A stretch of DNA of 64,000 nt from Brachypterus glaber (taxonomy: Eukaryota; Arthropoda; Insecta; Coleoptera; Kateretidae), in assembly GCA_958510825.1 (NCBI GenBank), contig OY294050.1:42917249-42981248 (forward strand), in the 5' to 3' direction. A program made the translations under genes and the position numbers. Each line of letters opens with the position of its first letter. Position 1 is the first letter of the stretch. The notes under the pieces are model-generated. The model was not told the DNA's origin, ran no database searches, and saw only the letters and a program-made list of their open reading frames with translations. This document shows, one piece after another, positions 19,946 through 30,921 of this stretch.

Positions 19946-21078
19946 CAATATCGTGGTTTCAAATCCTTTCTTTTCACTGCCACCTCCGGAGTCCCTCAGG
20001 GGACGGTCCTAGGACCTCTTTTGTTTATAATTTTTGTTAACGACATTGCATGCATTCTTAAATGTCTATGTCCTATTTATGTAGATGATATTAAAATGTT
20101 TAAAAAGATTGCTTGTGTGAATGATGCTATTGAACTCCAAGATGATTTAAATAGACTACACGAATGGTGTGTACGAAATCGTCTTCCTCTCAATGTATCC
20201 AAATGTAACGTTATGACCTTTACCAAGAAAAAAGTACCTTTAATTTATAATTATAACATAACTGGTTCTATTCTTTCTAGACCTGATCTTATGAAAGACC
20301 TAGGAATACATTTTGATCCGCAATTATCCTTTGTTGATCATATAAACAAAACAACTTCAGCAGCTTTTAAATCATTAGGTTTTATCTTTCGTAACTCTGA
20401 GGGTATTCAAAATACTCACACATTTACAGTGCTATATAATGCATTCGTTAGGTCCAAGTTGGACTATGGTGCAGTTATTTGGAACCCTAAACATGAAATT
20501 CAGAGAAACAGCATTGAGAAGGTTCAGAAAAGGTTTTTAAGGTATCTGTACCTAAAAACATATAATGAGTACCCTGCGCTTAATACTCCTACCAAAAGTT
20601 TACTGCAGAGATTTGGTTTTGTAAATATGTCTTCACACCGTTTTTATTATAGTGTAGCGTTTTTGTATAAATTACTTCATAATATTATTGACTGTCCATA
20701 CTTATTAAATAAACTCAAATTTCACGTTCCATCCGTTAGTACTAGGAATAGAACTTTATTTTACCTAAAAACACCTCGTACCAATATTCTAATGTTTTCG
20801 CCTTTATATATCATGTGTTCCAATTACGAACGCATTGGAAGTGTTCTAGATTTATTTTTTACAAATATTAATTCCTTAAGATCTGTTTGTTATGCTGTAG
20901 AATTATAAATTATATTTTCTCATATAATTAAGTATTAATATTTTATGCAAATCTTGTTTTTTTCTTTCTTTTTTATATAAGTCTCTATTGTATTTATATT
21001 ACTTCATAGTTTATGATAACAACTTTGTAAAAGGGACGTATGTCCTGTTAAGTTGTAAAATAAATAAATAAATAAAGA
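19946..21078 (+). mobile_element. 5'-truncated LINE (jockey/CR1-like) with (TAAA)n tail
   Basis: The left edge follows AACCGTTCAAGAT and the right edge follows (AAAT)n, just before AGATAGAACTTTAAT. Uninterrupted, these flanks form the sequence present intact at 21,600-21,665, so the insertion site is known. AAGAT at both edges may be a short target duplication. Confidence 0.9.
19948..20908 (+). pseudogene. LINE reverse transcriptase, C-terminal ~320 residues
   Basis: The frame is open from the insertion edge to TAA 20,908. Motifs: TSGVPQGTVLGPLLF (RT motif 4), YVDD at ~20,078 (catalytic; usual form F/YADD), NRLPLNVSKCNVMTF, then LDYGAVIWNP and the C-terminal segment. The 5' fingers, endonuclease and ORF1 are absent. 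The apparent Met at 19,913 and ~11 residues after it are encoded by the target DNA. It is recently inserted (no stops) but dead on arrival. Confidence 0.88.
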
Positions 21079-21153
21079 TAGAACTTTAATCTTTTGCAGA
21101 GACATTTTTTATTGGCAGATGATTCTGTGGTTTCCCGCTCCGACGCGAGTTAT

Positions 21154-21378
21154 CGGACACCCTGTATATGGGTAATTCCATGGCAACTGTCGTTAGAGTC
21201 GCAGAAAAAATGACACTCTTTTAGATATTTTATTAAATTACAGATTGTTTGTTATTTATTATTTTTAAAGACTGTTTGTGAAAAAATGATAGTATAATAA
21301 AATATTTAAAAGAAAGTGTAATTTTTTATGCAGCTGTAACGACAGTTACATTGAAATTACCCATATACAGGGTGTCCG
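21154..21378. mobile_element. Foldback MITE, 225 bp, CACCCTGTA ends
   Basis: CGGACACCCTGTATATGGGT and its inverse; the arms are ~100 bp with an AT-rich centre. It lies just after the 3' half of the split repeat described for the LINE. Confidence 0.85.
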
Positions 21379-21598
21379 TCTGTAATCGTCAAACACGATG
21401 TTTAGGTGTCGAAGGTTTCTTTAAAACTAGTTGACACTAGAATATCATCGATTAGGCCTCATTTTGAAATTTATCTCAAATGAGCTACATTTTTGAGAAA
21501 ACCTTACTTATAAGATACTATTTATTGAGTATAAAAATTAACCAAATCTCATTTCTCTAATACCTTCAACTTCACTTTTTCTAGTTTTTCGATAAAAA

Positions 21599-21725
21599 TT
21601 CTGGTATTGGTCAAAACTAAAAGTTCTTATATCAGTAACCGTTCAAGATAGAACTTTAATCTTTTGCAGAGACATTTTTTATTGGCAGATGATTCTGTGG
21701 TTTCCCGTTCAGACGACGCGATACA
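21599..21725 (+). repeat. Uninterrupted copy of the LINE target repeat
   Basis: TTCTGGTATTGGTCAAAACT through GATTCTGTGGTTTCCCG matches 19,907-19,946 joined to 21,079-21,140, apart from 12 extra bases (TCTTATATCAGT-like) after AAAAGT. Confidence 0.8.
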
Positions 21726-21803
21726 ATGAACTTGAGTTCAGGCTACAATGTTTTGATTGAAAAATATAGTAGGTTGGTCCGGAGTTAGCAGTAAGGCTGC
21801 TCT

Positions 21804-21878
21804 TTTTCCATTGTAAAATCAATTTCAATTATCTTTTGGCCACCAAAAGATAATTGAAATTGATTTTACAATGGAAAA
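21804..21878. repeat. Perfect 36-bp inverted repeat with 3-nt loop
   Basis: Arms 21,804-21,839 and 21,843-21,878 are exact complements (TTTTCCATTGTAAAATCAAT at the outer end). Such perfection in decayed DNA implies recent origin or conversion. Confidence 0.95.
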
Positions 21879-22463
21879 TTTGATATTTGTGGCGTATTTT
21901 CGTAGATGATTCCGGATTAGGGTTATCCACGTGTTTTTGTGGTTATGTTAAGAAGAAATTTTATTTATTTTGAAACGATTAGAGAGCCTATTATATTTGT
22001 AAGATTGTTTTGCTAGGCACTTTTTTGTACAAGAGCGGATTAAAATGAAATAATTTTAAATAATAGTCACATATCATTCGTCAAGCCATTCGTTGATAAT
22101 GTAGGTACCTATAATAAAAGAATTAAATAAAATAATTTATAATCTTTATGCAAACATTTTCTTGCAAAGTTAGGACAAGCCTAATTTTTTTCTTGTAGAC
22201 CTTATTTTTGGTTCTCAATTTCAAATATCGCAAAATAAACAACTCAATCAACTTTTTAGCCTCGAAAAGATTTTGGTATAATAACTATGACGTCATTTAA
22301 ACAACACTCTTCAAGGCATACTAGTATGTTATAGTTAAGATAATAAAATTTGGTTAATATGCTGAATGAAGTAGGTAAACATAACCTTAAAATTTAGCTT
22401 TTTATTCACTTTTTATAATTTTATATTTAATGTATGAACTATTTAATAAACCTTTTTGTAGCC

Positions 22464-22501
22464 CTGAAGATGAGCGACCGTGCAGGTGCTCGAAACGTCG
22501 G
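22464..22501 (+). ncRNA. Hammerhead-like motif in a PLE tail (copy 3)
   Basis: CTGAAGA, one extra T, stem GAGC/GCTC with a 12-nt loop, then GAAACGTCGG. The invariant blocks equal those at 202-238 while the stem is different. No PLE coding is visible near; this is a solo tail. Confidence 0.5.
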
Positions 22502-22851
22502 CGAGTTTACGTTAAAAAAGCATTTTTGTTGGTCCTATAACCTTTTATCTACACCCACTTTAAAATATATTGATTTTTTCAAATGTGGAATAAAAAAAAT
22601 ATGATAACTCAGTGCAGGCATATTATAATTTTCAGCTATTTCATTAATATAGAGGCAAGGAATTTTCAAGTTGGAAATGTGTAGGCATTTTAATGGCCCT
22701 GTTCCTAATAAGTATTATGAATATACGCCTGAAAAAGTCATAAATACTGAGGACGTTATGATTATGTGTACCAATAATAACGGGCAGAGATATTCGAGCC
22801 TAAAGACTAGAAATTCTGGTGCACAATAAGAAAGAAAGTACACTATAGTTT

Positions 22852-23356
22852 CCCTGGTAGAAAAGTACATAAATCTAACTTAACATAACATTAGATTAGT
22901 CACATTTTTATGTTTAGTCTCAAACGTTATACAAAAACGTTATAAAATATATAAATCTAACCTTAAAAACTAACGTTTGACAAAAACGTTATAAAATATA
23001 TAAATCTAACCTTAAAAACTAACGTTTGACAAAAACGTTATAAAATACGTAAATCTAACGTTAGTTTCCTAACTAAATTCTAACCATTTTCTAACCTTAT
23101 TCTAACTTTAATTATTTTTTAAATTTCCATTATTAATACGTAAGCTATAGTAGAAAATACTCATTTCAGACAGCTATGTGCCTAGCTTTGATAATTATCC
23201 TTAAAAAGTTGGCAAATTCTCAAAAAATTAAAATAAGAACACTAAAACATTTTATTCTCCTTAATTAAACAGACAGTAATATTATATATGCGCTATCGTT
23301 CTTGAATATAATCTATCTAACAATCAAATATATGTCTATTATAATATATATAATGT

Positions 23357-23426
<70 letters not shown>

Positions 23427-23990
23427 TAATATAATTTTATATTTATTATTTCCATAATATGTTTTAAAAAATATTATCCCCCAAAAGTCAAAAGTCTCGC
23501 AATGCTGTACTAGAATTGAAAAAATATTGTAAGATTCTAAATGTATAAATAAATATTAACTGACTAAATATAAAGTTTTTCTGAGAGATAAACGTATTTA
23601 TCGAAGTATAACAGCATATTACACGAAAAATATTTAGGGCCACCTAAAAAGATGGCTATTTTATAAATGTAACGAAATTATGTTTAAAAATATATATATA
23701 TATATATTAAATATGATTGCTAAAATACATTAAGATTTATTTATATGAATAAATTTGTCTCCAGCTGCCATTTTATGATGCAGATAGTTGGCCCCCTCCG
23801 AAAGTTAAAAATTAAACCTACTTATAACGTATTTCTAACTTAAAAATCTAACGTTAGATTAACGTTTGTACTTAACGTTTGATTCTAACGTTAAAAACGG
23901 GACATTTGCACATATTTTATAACATTCTTTTATACAGTTTGCTAACATTAGAAAAACGTTATTCTAACGTTAAATTTCTACTAGGGTTAC
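22852..23990. mobile_element. Inverted-repeat element, 1.14 kb, CCCTRGTAGAAA ends
   Basis: The ends read CCCTGGTAGAAAAG and (inverse) CCCTAGTAGAAATTTAACG. Both subterminal regions are rich in TAACGTT words. On the left, AAACGTTATAAAATATATAA recurs three times with a ~51-bp period (22,935-23,060). The centre has an AT microsatellite. No gene. Confidence 0.65.
23356..23422. repeat. (AT)n microsatellite
   Basis: About 33 AT units, inside the 1.14-kb inverted-repeat element. Confidence 0.95.
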
Positions 23991-24284
23991 CACTGGGTGG
24001 GAGCAAATGATACTTTTTTTCCAAAGTAACATTTTCACAGTTCGCCTAAAATTTTCTTTTCCAAAAAAGATTCGTGTAAATTTCCATTTAGTGATTAATT
24101 TTTGAGTAACTATTTAAAACAAAAATAATCGTAGCGAAGAATTTTGAGAAAATAATTTTTTTTTTGTTTCTCTTGACACTCGTTTGATCCTATTAATATT
24201 TTGGCTTAGCAAAGCATTTTTAGAAAAAAAGTGCACCTAGCAAAGATGTTGCCATTTTAAATAAGGTTTCATTTGGTTTATATT

Positions 24285-24490
24285 TATTTTTTTTATTTAC
24301 TTATTAACGGGAAAACCCCACTACAAAAATTAAATGTACATAAGATAACATGATAATAATTTAAATCGCATTATAAATAACAAACTTGAGGCAGAAAGAC
24401 CTCGGTTGTTAGCCTGTTGGATTTTCAATAAATATAATAATAATAATAATAATAATAATTATTATTATTATTATTATTATTATTATGCTC
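24285..24490 (-). repeat. Probable LINE tail plus (AAT)n(ATT)n
   Basis: TTTATTTACTTATTAACGGG followed by AAAACCCCACTACAAAAATT resembles, on the minus strand, a LINE end (compare 41,517-41,580). At 24,433-24,485 nine AAT units run into ten ATT units, a self-complementary hairpin. Confidence 0.5.
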
Positions 24491-24780
24491 CTATATCACA
24501 CCTAGATAAGTGGTATTTACAGCGTTGCCATCGGTCCGAGGACAAGATGGTTTGCTGGGTTGATTTATTTAGAAATGGTATTAGAAAAGAATAGGCATTC
24601 CCTAAAATTAACCCAAATCTTTAAAATCATAACTCTAAAACATTAGGAGATACGATTTTCTGGCCATAGCTTGATTATGGCAATTTTTTCGTTAAAAACG
24701 AAAAACTATTGGATATAGATATAGGTTGTTAAACATTAAAAGATTTGGAATTTGATTGAAAATTAAAAAATCATAAAATA

Positions 24781-24840
24781 TACAGGGTGTTTCATTAAAA
24801 AATATATCCTACTGTCACTTTTTTCGGGTCCACCCTGTAT
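24781..24840. mobile_element. 60-bp element with CACCCTGTA-type ends
   Basis: TACAGGGTGTTTCATT and TCCACCCTGTA bound only 60 bp. It is probably an internally deleted foldback. Confidence 0.5.
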
Positions 24841-25336
24841 ATTTAAGAATGTTTTTAAATTGTGCTCATTTGGACTTTTGAGGGCAATTTTGGCGGATTT
24901 TCGGCACCTGATCATTTTTAAATTTGGAACATAATTTTGTAAAATCAAAGGGAACAAATTAAGATTTCAAGGCTTTTTAATTTTCCACTGTACAGTCCAT
25001 TTTCAACGATTTTTGGGTAATTTCACGATTTTAGGGGTCCATTTGGGGGGACCTTTAGAGAAGTTTGATCACGCTCATATTTTCAGGATGTTCTAGATAC
25101 ACCAAAATGAATTTTCTTAAATAATAAAAAAAAAATTAAGGTTGCCTCAAATCAGCCCCGCACAATGACGCACAACTAATAAAACGAATAAAAAACTATA
25201 AAGAATACAAAAAATCTTACCAAAATAAATTTTAAAAATACAACTGCAGCGAGTTTTATAAAAAAAATTCGATTATAGTTGCATTTGCGTTTTTTGACAA
25301 AAATATATTTTATGATACTAAAAGAAATAGTCTATT

Positions 25337-26050
25337 ATTTACCAAGTGAGAGAAGTTTAACATTTTTGACCTGCGTCACGTGGAAAATATAGTATTTTTT
25401 TTCACTACCAGTACAATTAATTAGCTATTTATTTATTTATTTTACTAAAATTTAATGAAAAAGCTTATAAATTTAAAATATCATGCTTAAAAAAACAAAT
25501 GAATAACTTGACATTTCTGGCAGAAATTTTCTGGTGATCTGCTAAAATTATTAAGTTAGAAAGTGTTTCCGTGTTAAGTGTGATAAAATATATAAAAATG
25601 GAAAGTAAAATGCAAAGTGATGATTCTGGTACTCCCCCAGAAATAAGGCTAAAACTGTGAGGGAGAATCTATTGCCTCAAAAATCAATATATGGGGTTTG
25701 TACCTCTAGTAATATATGATCCTTACGGTAATATATGGGTTGTATAATCTATGGTTGAATATGTGTTTTTGTAAAATATGTTTTATAGGTACTAATTAAG
25801 TTAATATTTTTTAATTTATCATGCAATAAATAAATTTGGTGCCTAAAGACACTTGTAAATATCAATGTAATTTAATAATTAAGTGAAACGTCAGATGCCA
25901 AAACAGCTGAATAAAAATTCATTATTAACCATGGTGCAATTTCATTATTTTTAGAACCTCTGACGTCATAGGTTGAGAAATCATATTTCTACCAATGAAA
26001 AGAACAGTAATAAAGATGTGGTTTTAGGCTGGTGGTGAAAAAAATGGTTT
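25337..26050 (+). repeat. Repeated segment, copy 1 (with 32.69-33.69 kb)
   Basis: Two blocks, 25,337-25,463 and 25,680-26,050, match 32,691-32,883 and 33,296-33,690 in order and orientation. The first block lacks ~65 bp carrying the right arm of a hairpin present in copy 2. The part between the blocks differs and here holds a coding relic. Confidence 0.85.
25598..25685 (+). pseudogene. Possible N-terminal exon of a tyrosine-recombinase-like protein
   Basis: ATG 25,598 opens MESKMQSDDSGTPPEIR. After a one-base slip near 25,650 the text continues KAKTVRENLLPQKS. From memory, a PPE...KA...NLLP.KS phrase precedes the core-binding domain of tyrosine-recombinase-like proteins in insect Crypton-type elements. 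The frame then runs into the repeat at 25,680. The match is short. Confidence 0.4.
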
Positions 26051-26183
26051 CTGCACCAGGTTAAAGCACAAGAAAATGTAAAAAAGAAATCTATGATGGA
26101 TTCTAAAAAAAATGCAAAGAAAAATATTGATGATTTTGCGACATCAAACACTTTGAGATCCGTCGGCATAAGTAGTACTTAGG

Positions 26184-26406
26184 GGACGTTCAAGTATTAC
26201 GTAACTCAAAATGTACCAAAATTCATACACTTCATACCTCGGTTCTCGCCTTATTCAAGGCTGTAGAGATTTCATATTTTGGCTACCCCCCTAACACACC
26301 CCCTATTAGGGGGGTAGCCAAAATTTAAAATCTCTATAATCTATAATAACGCGAGAAGTGTATGAATTTTGGTACAATTTGCGTTACGCAATACTTGAAC
26401 GTTTCC
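26184..26406. mobile_element. Harbinger-type MITE 1 (TTACGTAACGC family)
   Basis: The ends GGGGACGTTCAAGTATTACG and (inverse) GGAAACGTTCAAGTATTGCG are flanked by TTA on each side. The arms nearly meet at a GGGGGGTAGCC / GGCTACCCCCC centre. Three-base TWA-type duplications are the hallmark of PIF/Harbinger. Confidence 0.75.
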
Positions 26407-26894
26407 TTATTTCTAAGAATTTTTAAACAAAAAACTTGGAAGTAAGATACAGATTATCAACAAGGAAAGTTGTTAGCGCCCACTGGGCGCCTCCCAGTAT
26501 CAAAATGGTCAACGATGCAGCGGTAGGAGTAAAAAAAAATTAAATTAGAATGTAATAAATATATAAATATTATTAGGATAACATATACCATTGGGGTGGA
26601 CCTTATATTTTTTATTATCTTAAATTTTTAGGTATAACTAGAAAATTCTGAAAATATAAGAGTGATCAAACTTCTCTTAGGGTCCTAATTGGGACCCTAA
26701 TCTGTAATTTTTGTATAAGTGAAAAATTTAAAGGGCTTGAAATCTTATTTTTTCCTTTTGAGCAAACAAAGGTACACAAATAATTCATACCTAGATCGGC
26801 AACCATACCGCCCAGAAAATATGTTTAAAACTACCAAAAAAAGATAAATTTATCATTAAACTAGCTAAATAATGGTGACTTCTAAACCTTAATT

Positions 26895-27195
26895 TAATTT
26901 TGTTTATCTTTTATTTATTTATTTATTTACGCATAATAGCAGTTCCAACAGGCTGTCAGATGAGTACATAATGCAACCACACAAAAGTGCACACACAAGA
27001 CTGCAATCATTTAAACAATTTAAATATATCCAATAATAAAATATGTATACATATTATTTATATGTATATAAAAAAAGAATAATTACATACAGACAAAAAT
27101 ATAAGAATGAATAAACTATGTTTATAGATTAATATTAATTAATCTAAGGGACTTTCACAAATAATTTTTCTGGTTCTATTCTTAAACCGCAAATA
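26895..27195 (-). repeat. (ATTT)n tract and probable LINE 3' tail
   Basis: (TTTA)n at ~26,909-26,928 is followed by CGCATAATAGCAGTTCCAAC. On the minus strand this is a LINE-like end. The rest is AT-rich with no coding recognised. Confidence 0.4.
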
Positions 27196-28068
27196 AAGTT
27201 TATTTTTTTAAGGTATAGTTATTTTAAACCTTCCCGCTTGTAAACAATCTCGAAATTACCATAGTAACGTAAGATACGCATGCGTCGTAAGCGAAATGAC
27301 TAGGCTCAATTTACACAACCGTAAAACGTTGACATGTGCCATTAACGAGAACAAAACAATGGTTTATTCCTTTAAATTATTGGAATAAAAGCGATTTTAT
27401 AAGCAAATTTTGCTTCTACCGGAATACAAAAGTGTTTTTAGCAACAGCTTTATCAATTCTCTTTTTTTTTTAAATCAAAACATCATAAAAACAAAGTAAG
27501 TAAACATTAATTTTAAATACTGTCTAAAACTGAGTGTTTTTATGTATCCATTTTATAAGAAACAAATTTTCAAAAAGTCCAAATTTTCCCTAAATTTTAA
27601 ATATGATAAAGAATGTGTTCGACTCTAAAGTGCAACACCAACGAACAGGACTGAAAAGGTACATAACATTATTAATTCTATAAAATAGTTACGTCAAAAT
27701 ACACAAATTATGCTTAAAATCGTCAAATTTTTGCGAAACGAATTGAGCGCAGCCTCCATAGGCCCGTCTCCCATATTTTTAATTGAATTTAAGCATCCAA
27801 TTGCTTTGAAAAATAGGGATTATCAAGTCTACTAGGACAAATAAATGATTTTGTAATTAACTAACATTTCATGCTTTTTATCATAAAAACCAAAGAATTA
27901 ACACTTCTCATGAAAAATTGTAAAAATTATGTGAAATCAGAAGTATTTATTGGTTATGTTGACATTCAAAACAAGCCACATGCTTCAGTGTAAATCGGAC
28001 TTTGTGGAGTATTGTAAAAAGTCGCAAATTTAAAATAACTATATCTTAAAAAAATAAACTTTAGTTGT
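27196..28068. mobile_element. Inverted-repeat element, 0.87 kb, AAAGTTTATTTTTTTAAG ends
   Basis: The ends are ~35 bp (AAAGTTTATTTTTTTAAGGT and inverse). A shorter, inverted copy at 45,225-45,640 keeps both ends and the CGCATGCGT region. No gene. Confidence 0.75.
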
Positions 28069-28333
28069 TATCAAAGAAGTTTATTTACATATTAAACGCA
28101 CCAATTAATAGAATGTGCTTGCTTACGAGTTTATTATTGATTTTACTTTGTCACTGAGTGCTTATATATCTAAAATTAAACGACTGTTGGTCAGAACTCA
28201 GACGAAAGAAGAAATATACTAGCATTGTGAGAGAGAAATATCGGGTCATCATGAATAATGGCTTGTCTCTTTTCAATTCACAAAAATTATAATAATAATA
28301 ATAATAGTTAGATGATTTTTTCTGGTAGTATAA

Positions 28334-28747
28334 TATTGTAGGTTAAGTTTTTGGGGGTATCGGGGGGTATTCAATTAATTAATTATTCTTTTCTCTAAAT
28401 TGTGACGTTTCGATGGGGCCTTTCTATCGTTTTCGAACAAATTAAAATTCAAAGTCTCTCATATGTCAACACATCTACAAACATTTTACCATAAAGTTGG
28501 ACGTTATACATTTTTAACCAAAGTTTATATCTGTAATTATATGTAGAAATTTGTTTTTATGTATTTAAAATAGGATGTATAAGGTCCAACTTTATGGTAA
28601 AATGTTTGTAGATGTGTTGACAAATGAGAGACTTTGAATTTTCATTTGTTCGAAAACGATAGAAAGGCCCTATCGAAACGTCACAATTTAGAGAAAGAAG
28701 TTTTTTAATTGAATACCCCCCGATACCCCAAAAACCTAACCTACAAT
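28334..28747. repeat. Palindrome with ~165-bp arms inside (AAT)n
   Basis: Arms 28,334-28,502 and 28,585-28,747 are near-identical inverses (TTTTTGGGGTATCGGGGGGT and inverse). Both flanks are AATAATAATA. Each arm contains a decayed relative of the PLE tail motif: stem GATAG/CTATC followed by GAAACGTC. Confidence 0.85.
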
Positions 28748-29131
28748 AATAATAATAATACTAATCTATTGTATGACAAATTAAAAGACAAAACACCAAA
28801 TTTTTTAAAATCAAATTTAATTTATAAAATTAACTGTAAAAACTGTAATAATATTTATATAGGGCAAACAAGTAATTGGCTTAAAACAAGATTGTCGCAG
28901 CATAAGTCCAGTTGTAATAATATTGTTTATAATAAAACTGCCTTAAGCAATCACTATTTTAATTTAGGACATTTTTTTGATTTTGAAAATGTAGAAATTT
29001 TGGAAAGGGAAGAAAATAAATTTAAAAGGAACTTTTTGGAAATGATAAATATGAAAATTAATAATAATACGGTAAATTATAGGACAGACACCCAATATCT
29101 CAGTAAAATATACTTAAATATTATTAAATAA
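28748..29131 (+). CDS. PLE GIY-YIG endonuclease, C-terminal fragment
   Basis: Open to TAA 29,131. It contains NLIYKINCKNC, NIYIGQTSNWLKTRLSQH (GIY-YIG with the arginine in TRL), KTALSNHYFNLGH and a C-terminal tail with LEREENKFKRNFLEM. The cysteine pair before IYIGQT is typical of PLEs. The reverse transcriptase is missing; upstream is the palindrome, which supplies the apparent first residues. It is a different family from the 4.8-5.6 kb PLE (AT-rich codons, Asn-rich). Confidence 0.85.
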   Translation, partial: NNNNTNLLYDKLKDKTPNFLKSNLIYKINCKNCNNIYIGQTSNWLKTRLSQHKSSCNNIVYNKTALSNHYFNLGHFFDFENVEILEREENKFKRNFLEMINMKINNNTVNYRTDTQYLSKIYLNIIK

Positions 29132-29180
29132 TGAATTTTGTATATTTTTATTTATTTTTTGTCAATTGGTTTTTTAGTTA

Positions 29181-29365
29181 GGGATCGTTTAAGTATTACG
29201 TAACGCAAATTGTACCAAAATTCATACATTTCATACCCCGTTTCTCGCGTTATTAAGGGATGTAGAGATTTCTTGTTTTGGCTACCCCTCAAACAGGGGG
29301 TGTGTTAGGGGGGGTAGCCAAAATATAAAATCTCTACAGCCGTTAATAGCGCGGGAACGTTCCCT
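29181..29365. mobile_element. Harbinger-type MITE 2, in PLE 3' region
   Basis: The ends GGGATCGTTTAAGTATTACG and GGGAACG(inverse) are flanked by TTA. The right arm is partly deleted relative to MITE 1. It sits between the PLE stop codon and its tail motif. Confidence 0.75.
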
Positions 29366-29552
29366 TATTTACATATCTTACTTTTTTACTTATTTATATA
29401 TCTTAACTAAACACTTATACCTATACTTTATACACTTATACATCTATACACCTTTACACCTTTACCTATTTTAATTAATTTTCATATATCAGTTTTTTGA
29501 CAATTAGATTTTAACTTTATATAATTTTTTATTTCTATTTTTAATTTTTACC

Positions 29553-29589
29553 CTGAAGAAGAAGGGACAAATTACCTTCGAAACGTTGG
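29553..29589 (+). ncRNA. Hammerhead-like motif in PLE tail (copy 4)
   Basis: CTGAAGA, one extra A, stem GAAGG/CCTTC with a 9-nt loop, GAAACGTTGG. It lies ~420 bp after the PLE stop (~235 bp without the MITE). Confidence 0.55.
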
Positions 29590-29677
29590 AACTGTTCATA
29601 TATATATTTAGTTTTTTATTAAAATGTTCTTAATAGCAGGAATTTTTCATTATTTTATATAAAAAGAACAAGAAATA

Positions 29678-29678
29678 T

Positions 29679-29715
<37 letters not shown>

Positions 29716-29716
29716 G
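29678..29716. repeat. (AAT)n microsatellite
   Basis: About twelve AAT units after a TATATAATAA lead. Confidence 0.9.
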
Positions 29717-30075
29717 CCCCTGGCAGAGTGATGTTGTCAAATATTAGTCTGGTGATAAATTCTTTGGTAATATGGTTTTGATAAATATTTAAATTAAAAG
29801 TGTATTAAGTATAAGAAGAAATGTCCTGATGGAAATGCAAATACTTTTCAAGTAAATTTTAACTAAAAATGTAAAATTTTATTTATTTCTTAATTTCTGT
29901 CAAATTTTAAAATTTATTGTCATGTCATGTAATGAAAAATGCAAAAATATCAAGAATTAAAAGAGTTTACGCTTAATGGATAAATTTATAAATCTCGACT
30001 ATAAATGGAGAAGCTGTTGTAGGTAACCGCACCGAGAAATCAACGTGGACTTATAATGGTTCTATTTATAGGATA

Positions 30076-30901
30076 ACACAGCCCCACAAAAAAAAAGTCT
30101 GGATCTCTAGACCAGACATGTGTATCCTTATGTATTTTTGCCCGCTGAATCCGAATCCGAGGTCAGAAAAAGCCCTACACCCCAGGAATTGGCCCCAGAG
30201 GCCGAAAATGGCCGCTGAAAGGTGTGAAACGGGAATTCCGGCATGACGGATGCTCAGGGCAGGTTGAGATTGCATTCTCAAGGCAAAGTCGAATTAGTGG
30301 CTAACGGTGGTTAGATCCGACAGGCATCACGGCCCCTGAGGCCGGAAAATGGGCCCTTGGGGCCCGAAAAATCGAGATTTTCACGTCGGGATCGCAGTAC
30401 TTGGATTTTCTTGAAACTTCAAACTGCAGCTACGTAAAGAGGCTGGAACCTCTTCCAGGCCCATTGAAATTCACGCCCAGGGCCCGTTTTTCGGACCTGG
30501 GTGTGAATTTCAATGGGCCTGGAAGAGGTTCCAGCCTCTTTACGTTGCTGCAGTTTGAAGTTACAAGAAAATCGAAGTGCTGCGATCCCGACGTGAAAAT
30601 CTCGATTTTTCGCCCCCCAGGGGCCCATTTTCCGGCCTCAGGGGCCGCGATGCCTGTCGGATCTAAGCTCGGTTACCCACTAATTCGACTTTGCCTTGAG
30701 AATGCAATCTCAACCTGCCCTGAGCATCCGTCATGCCGGAATTCCCGTTTCACACCTTTCAGCGGCCATTTTCGGCCTCTGGGGCCAATTCCTGGGGTTT
30801 AGGGCTTTTTCTGACCTCGGATTCGGATTCAGCGGGCCAAAATACATAAGGATACACATGTCTGGTCTAGAGATCCGGACTTTTTTTTTGTGGGGCTGTG
30901 T
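30076..30901. mobile_element. ACAC-family foldback element 1, GC-rich palindrome
   Basis: Termini ACACAGCCCCACAAAAA. Arms of ~405 bp are near-perfect inverses meeting at ~30,487. The GC content is far above the surroundings (GGCCCATTTTCCGGCCTCAG). CTGAATCCGAATCCGAGGTC lies 69 bp from the left terminus, and symmetrically on the right. The three long frames crossing it are arm read-throughs, not genes. Confidence 0.9.
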
Positions 30902-30921
30902 AATCCATCAACTGATGGATT

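Noticed and set aside
24406..24594. 62-codon frame with poly-Asn and poly-Tyr
   Set aside because: Produced by the (AAT)n(ATT)n microsatellite.
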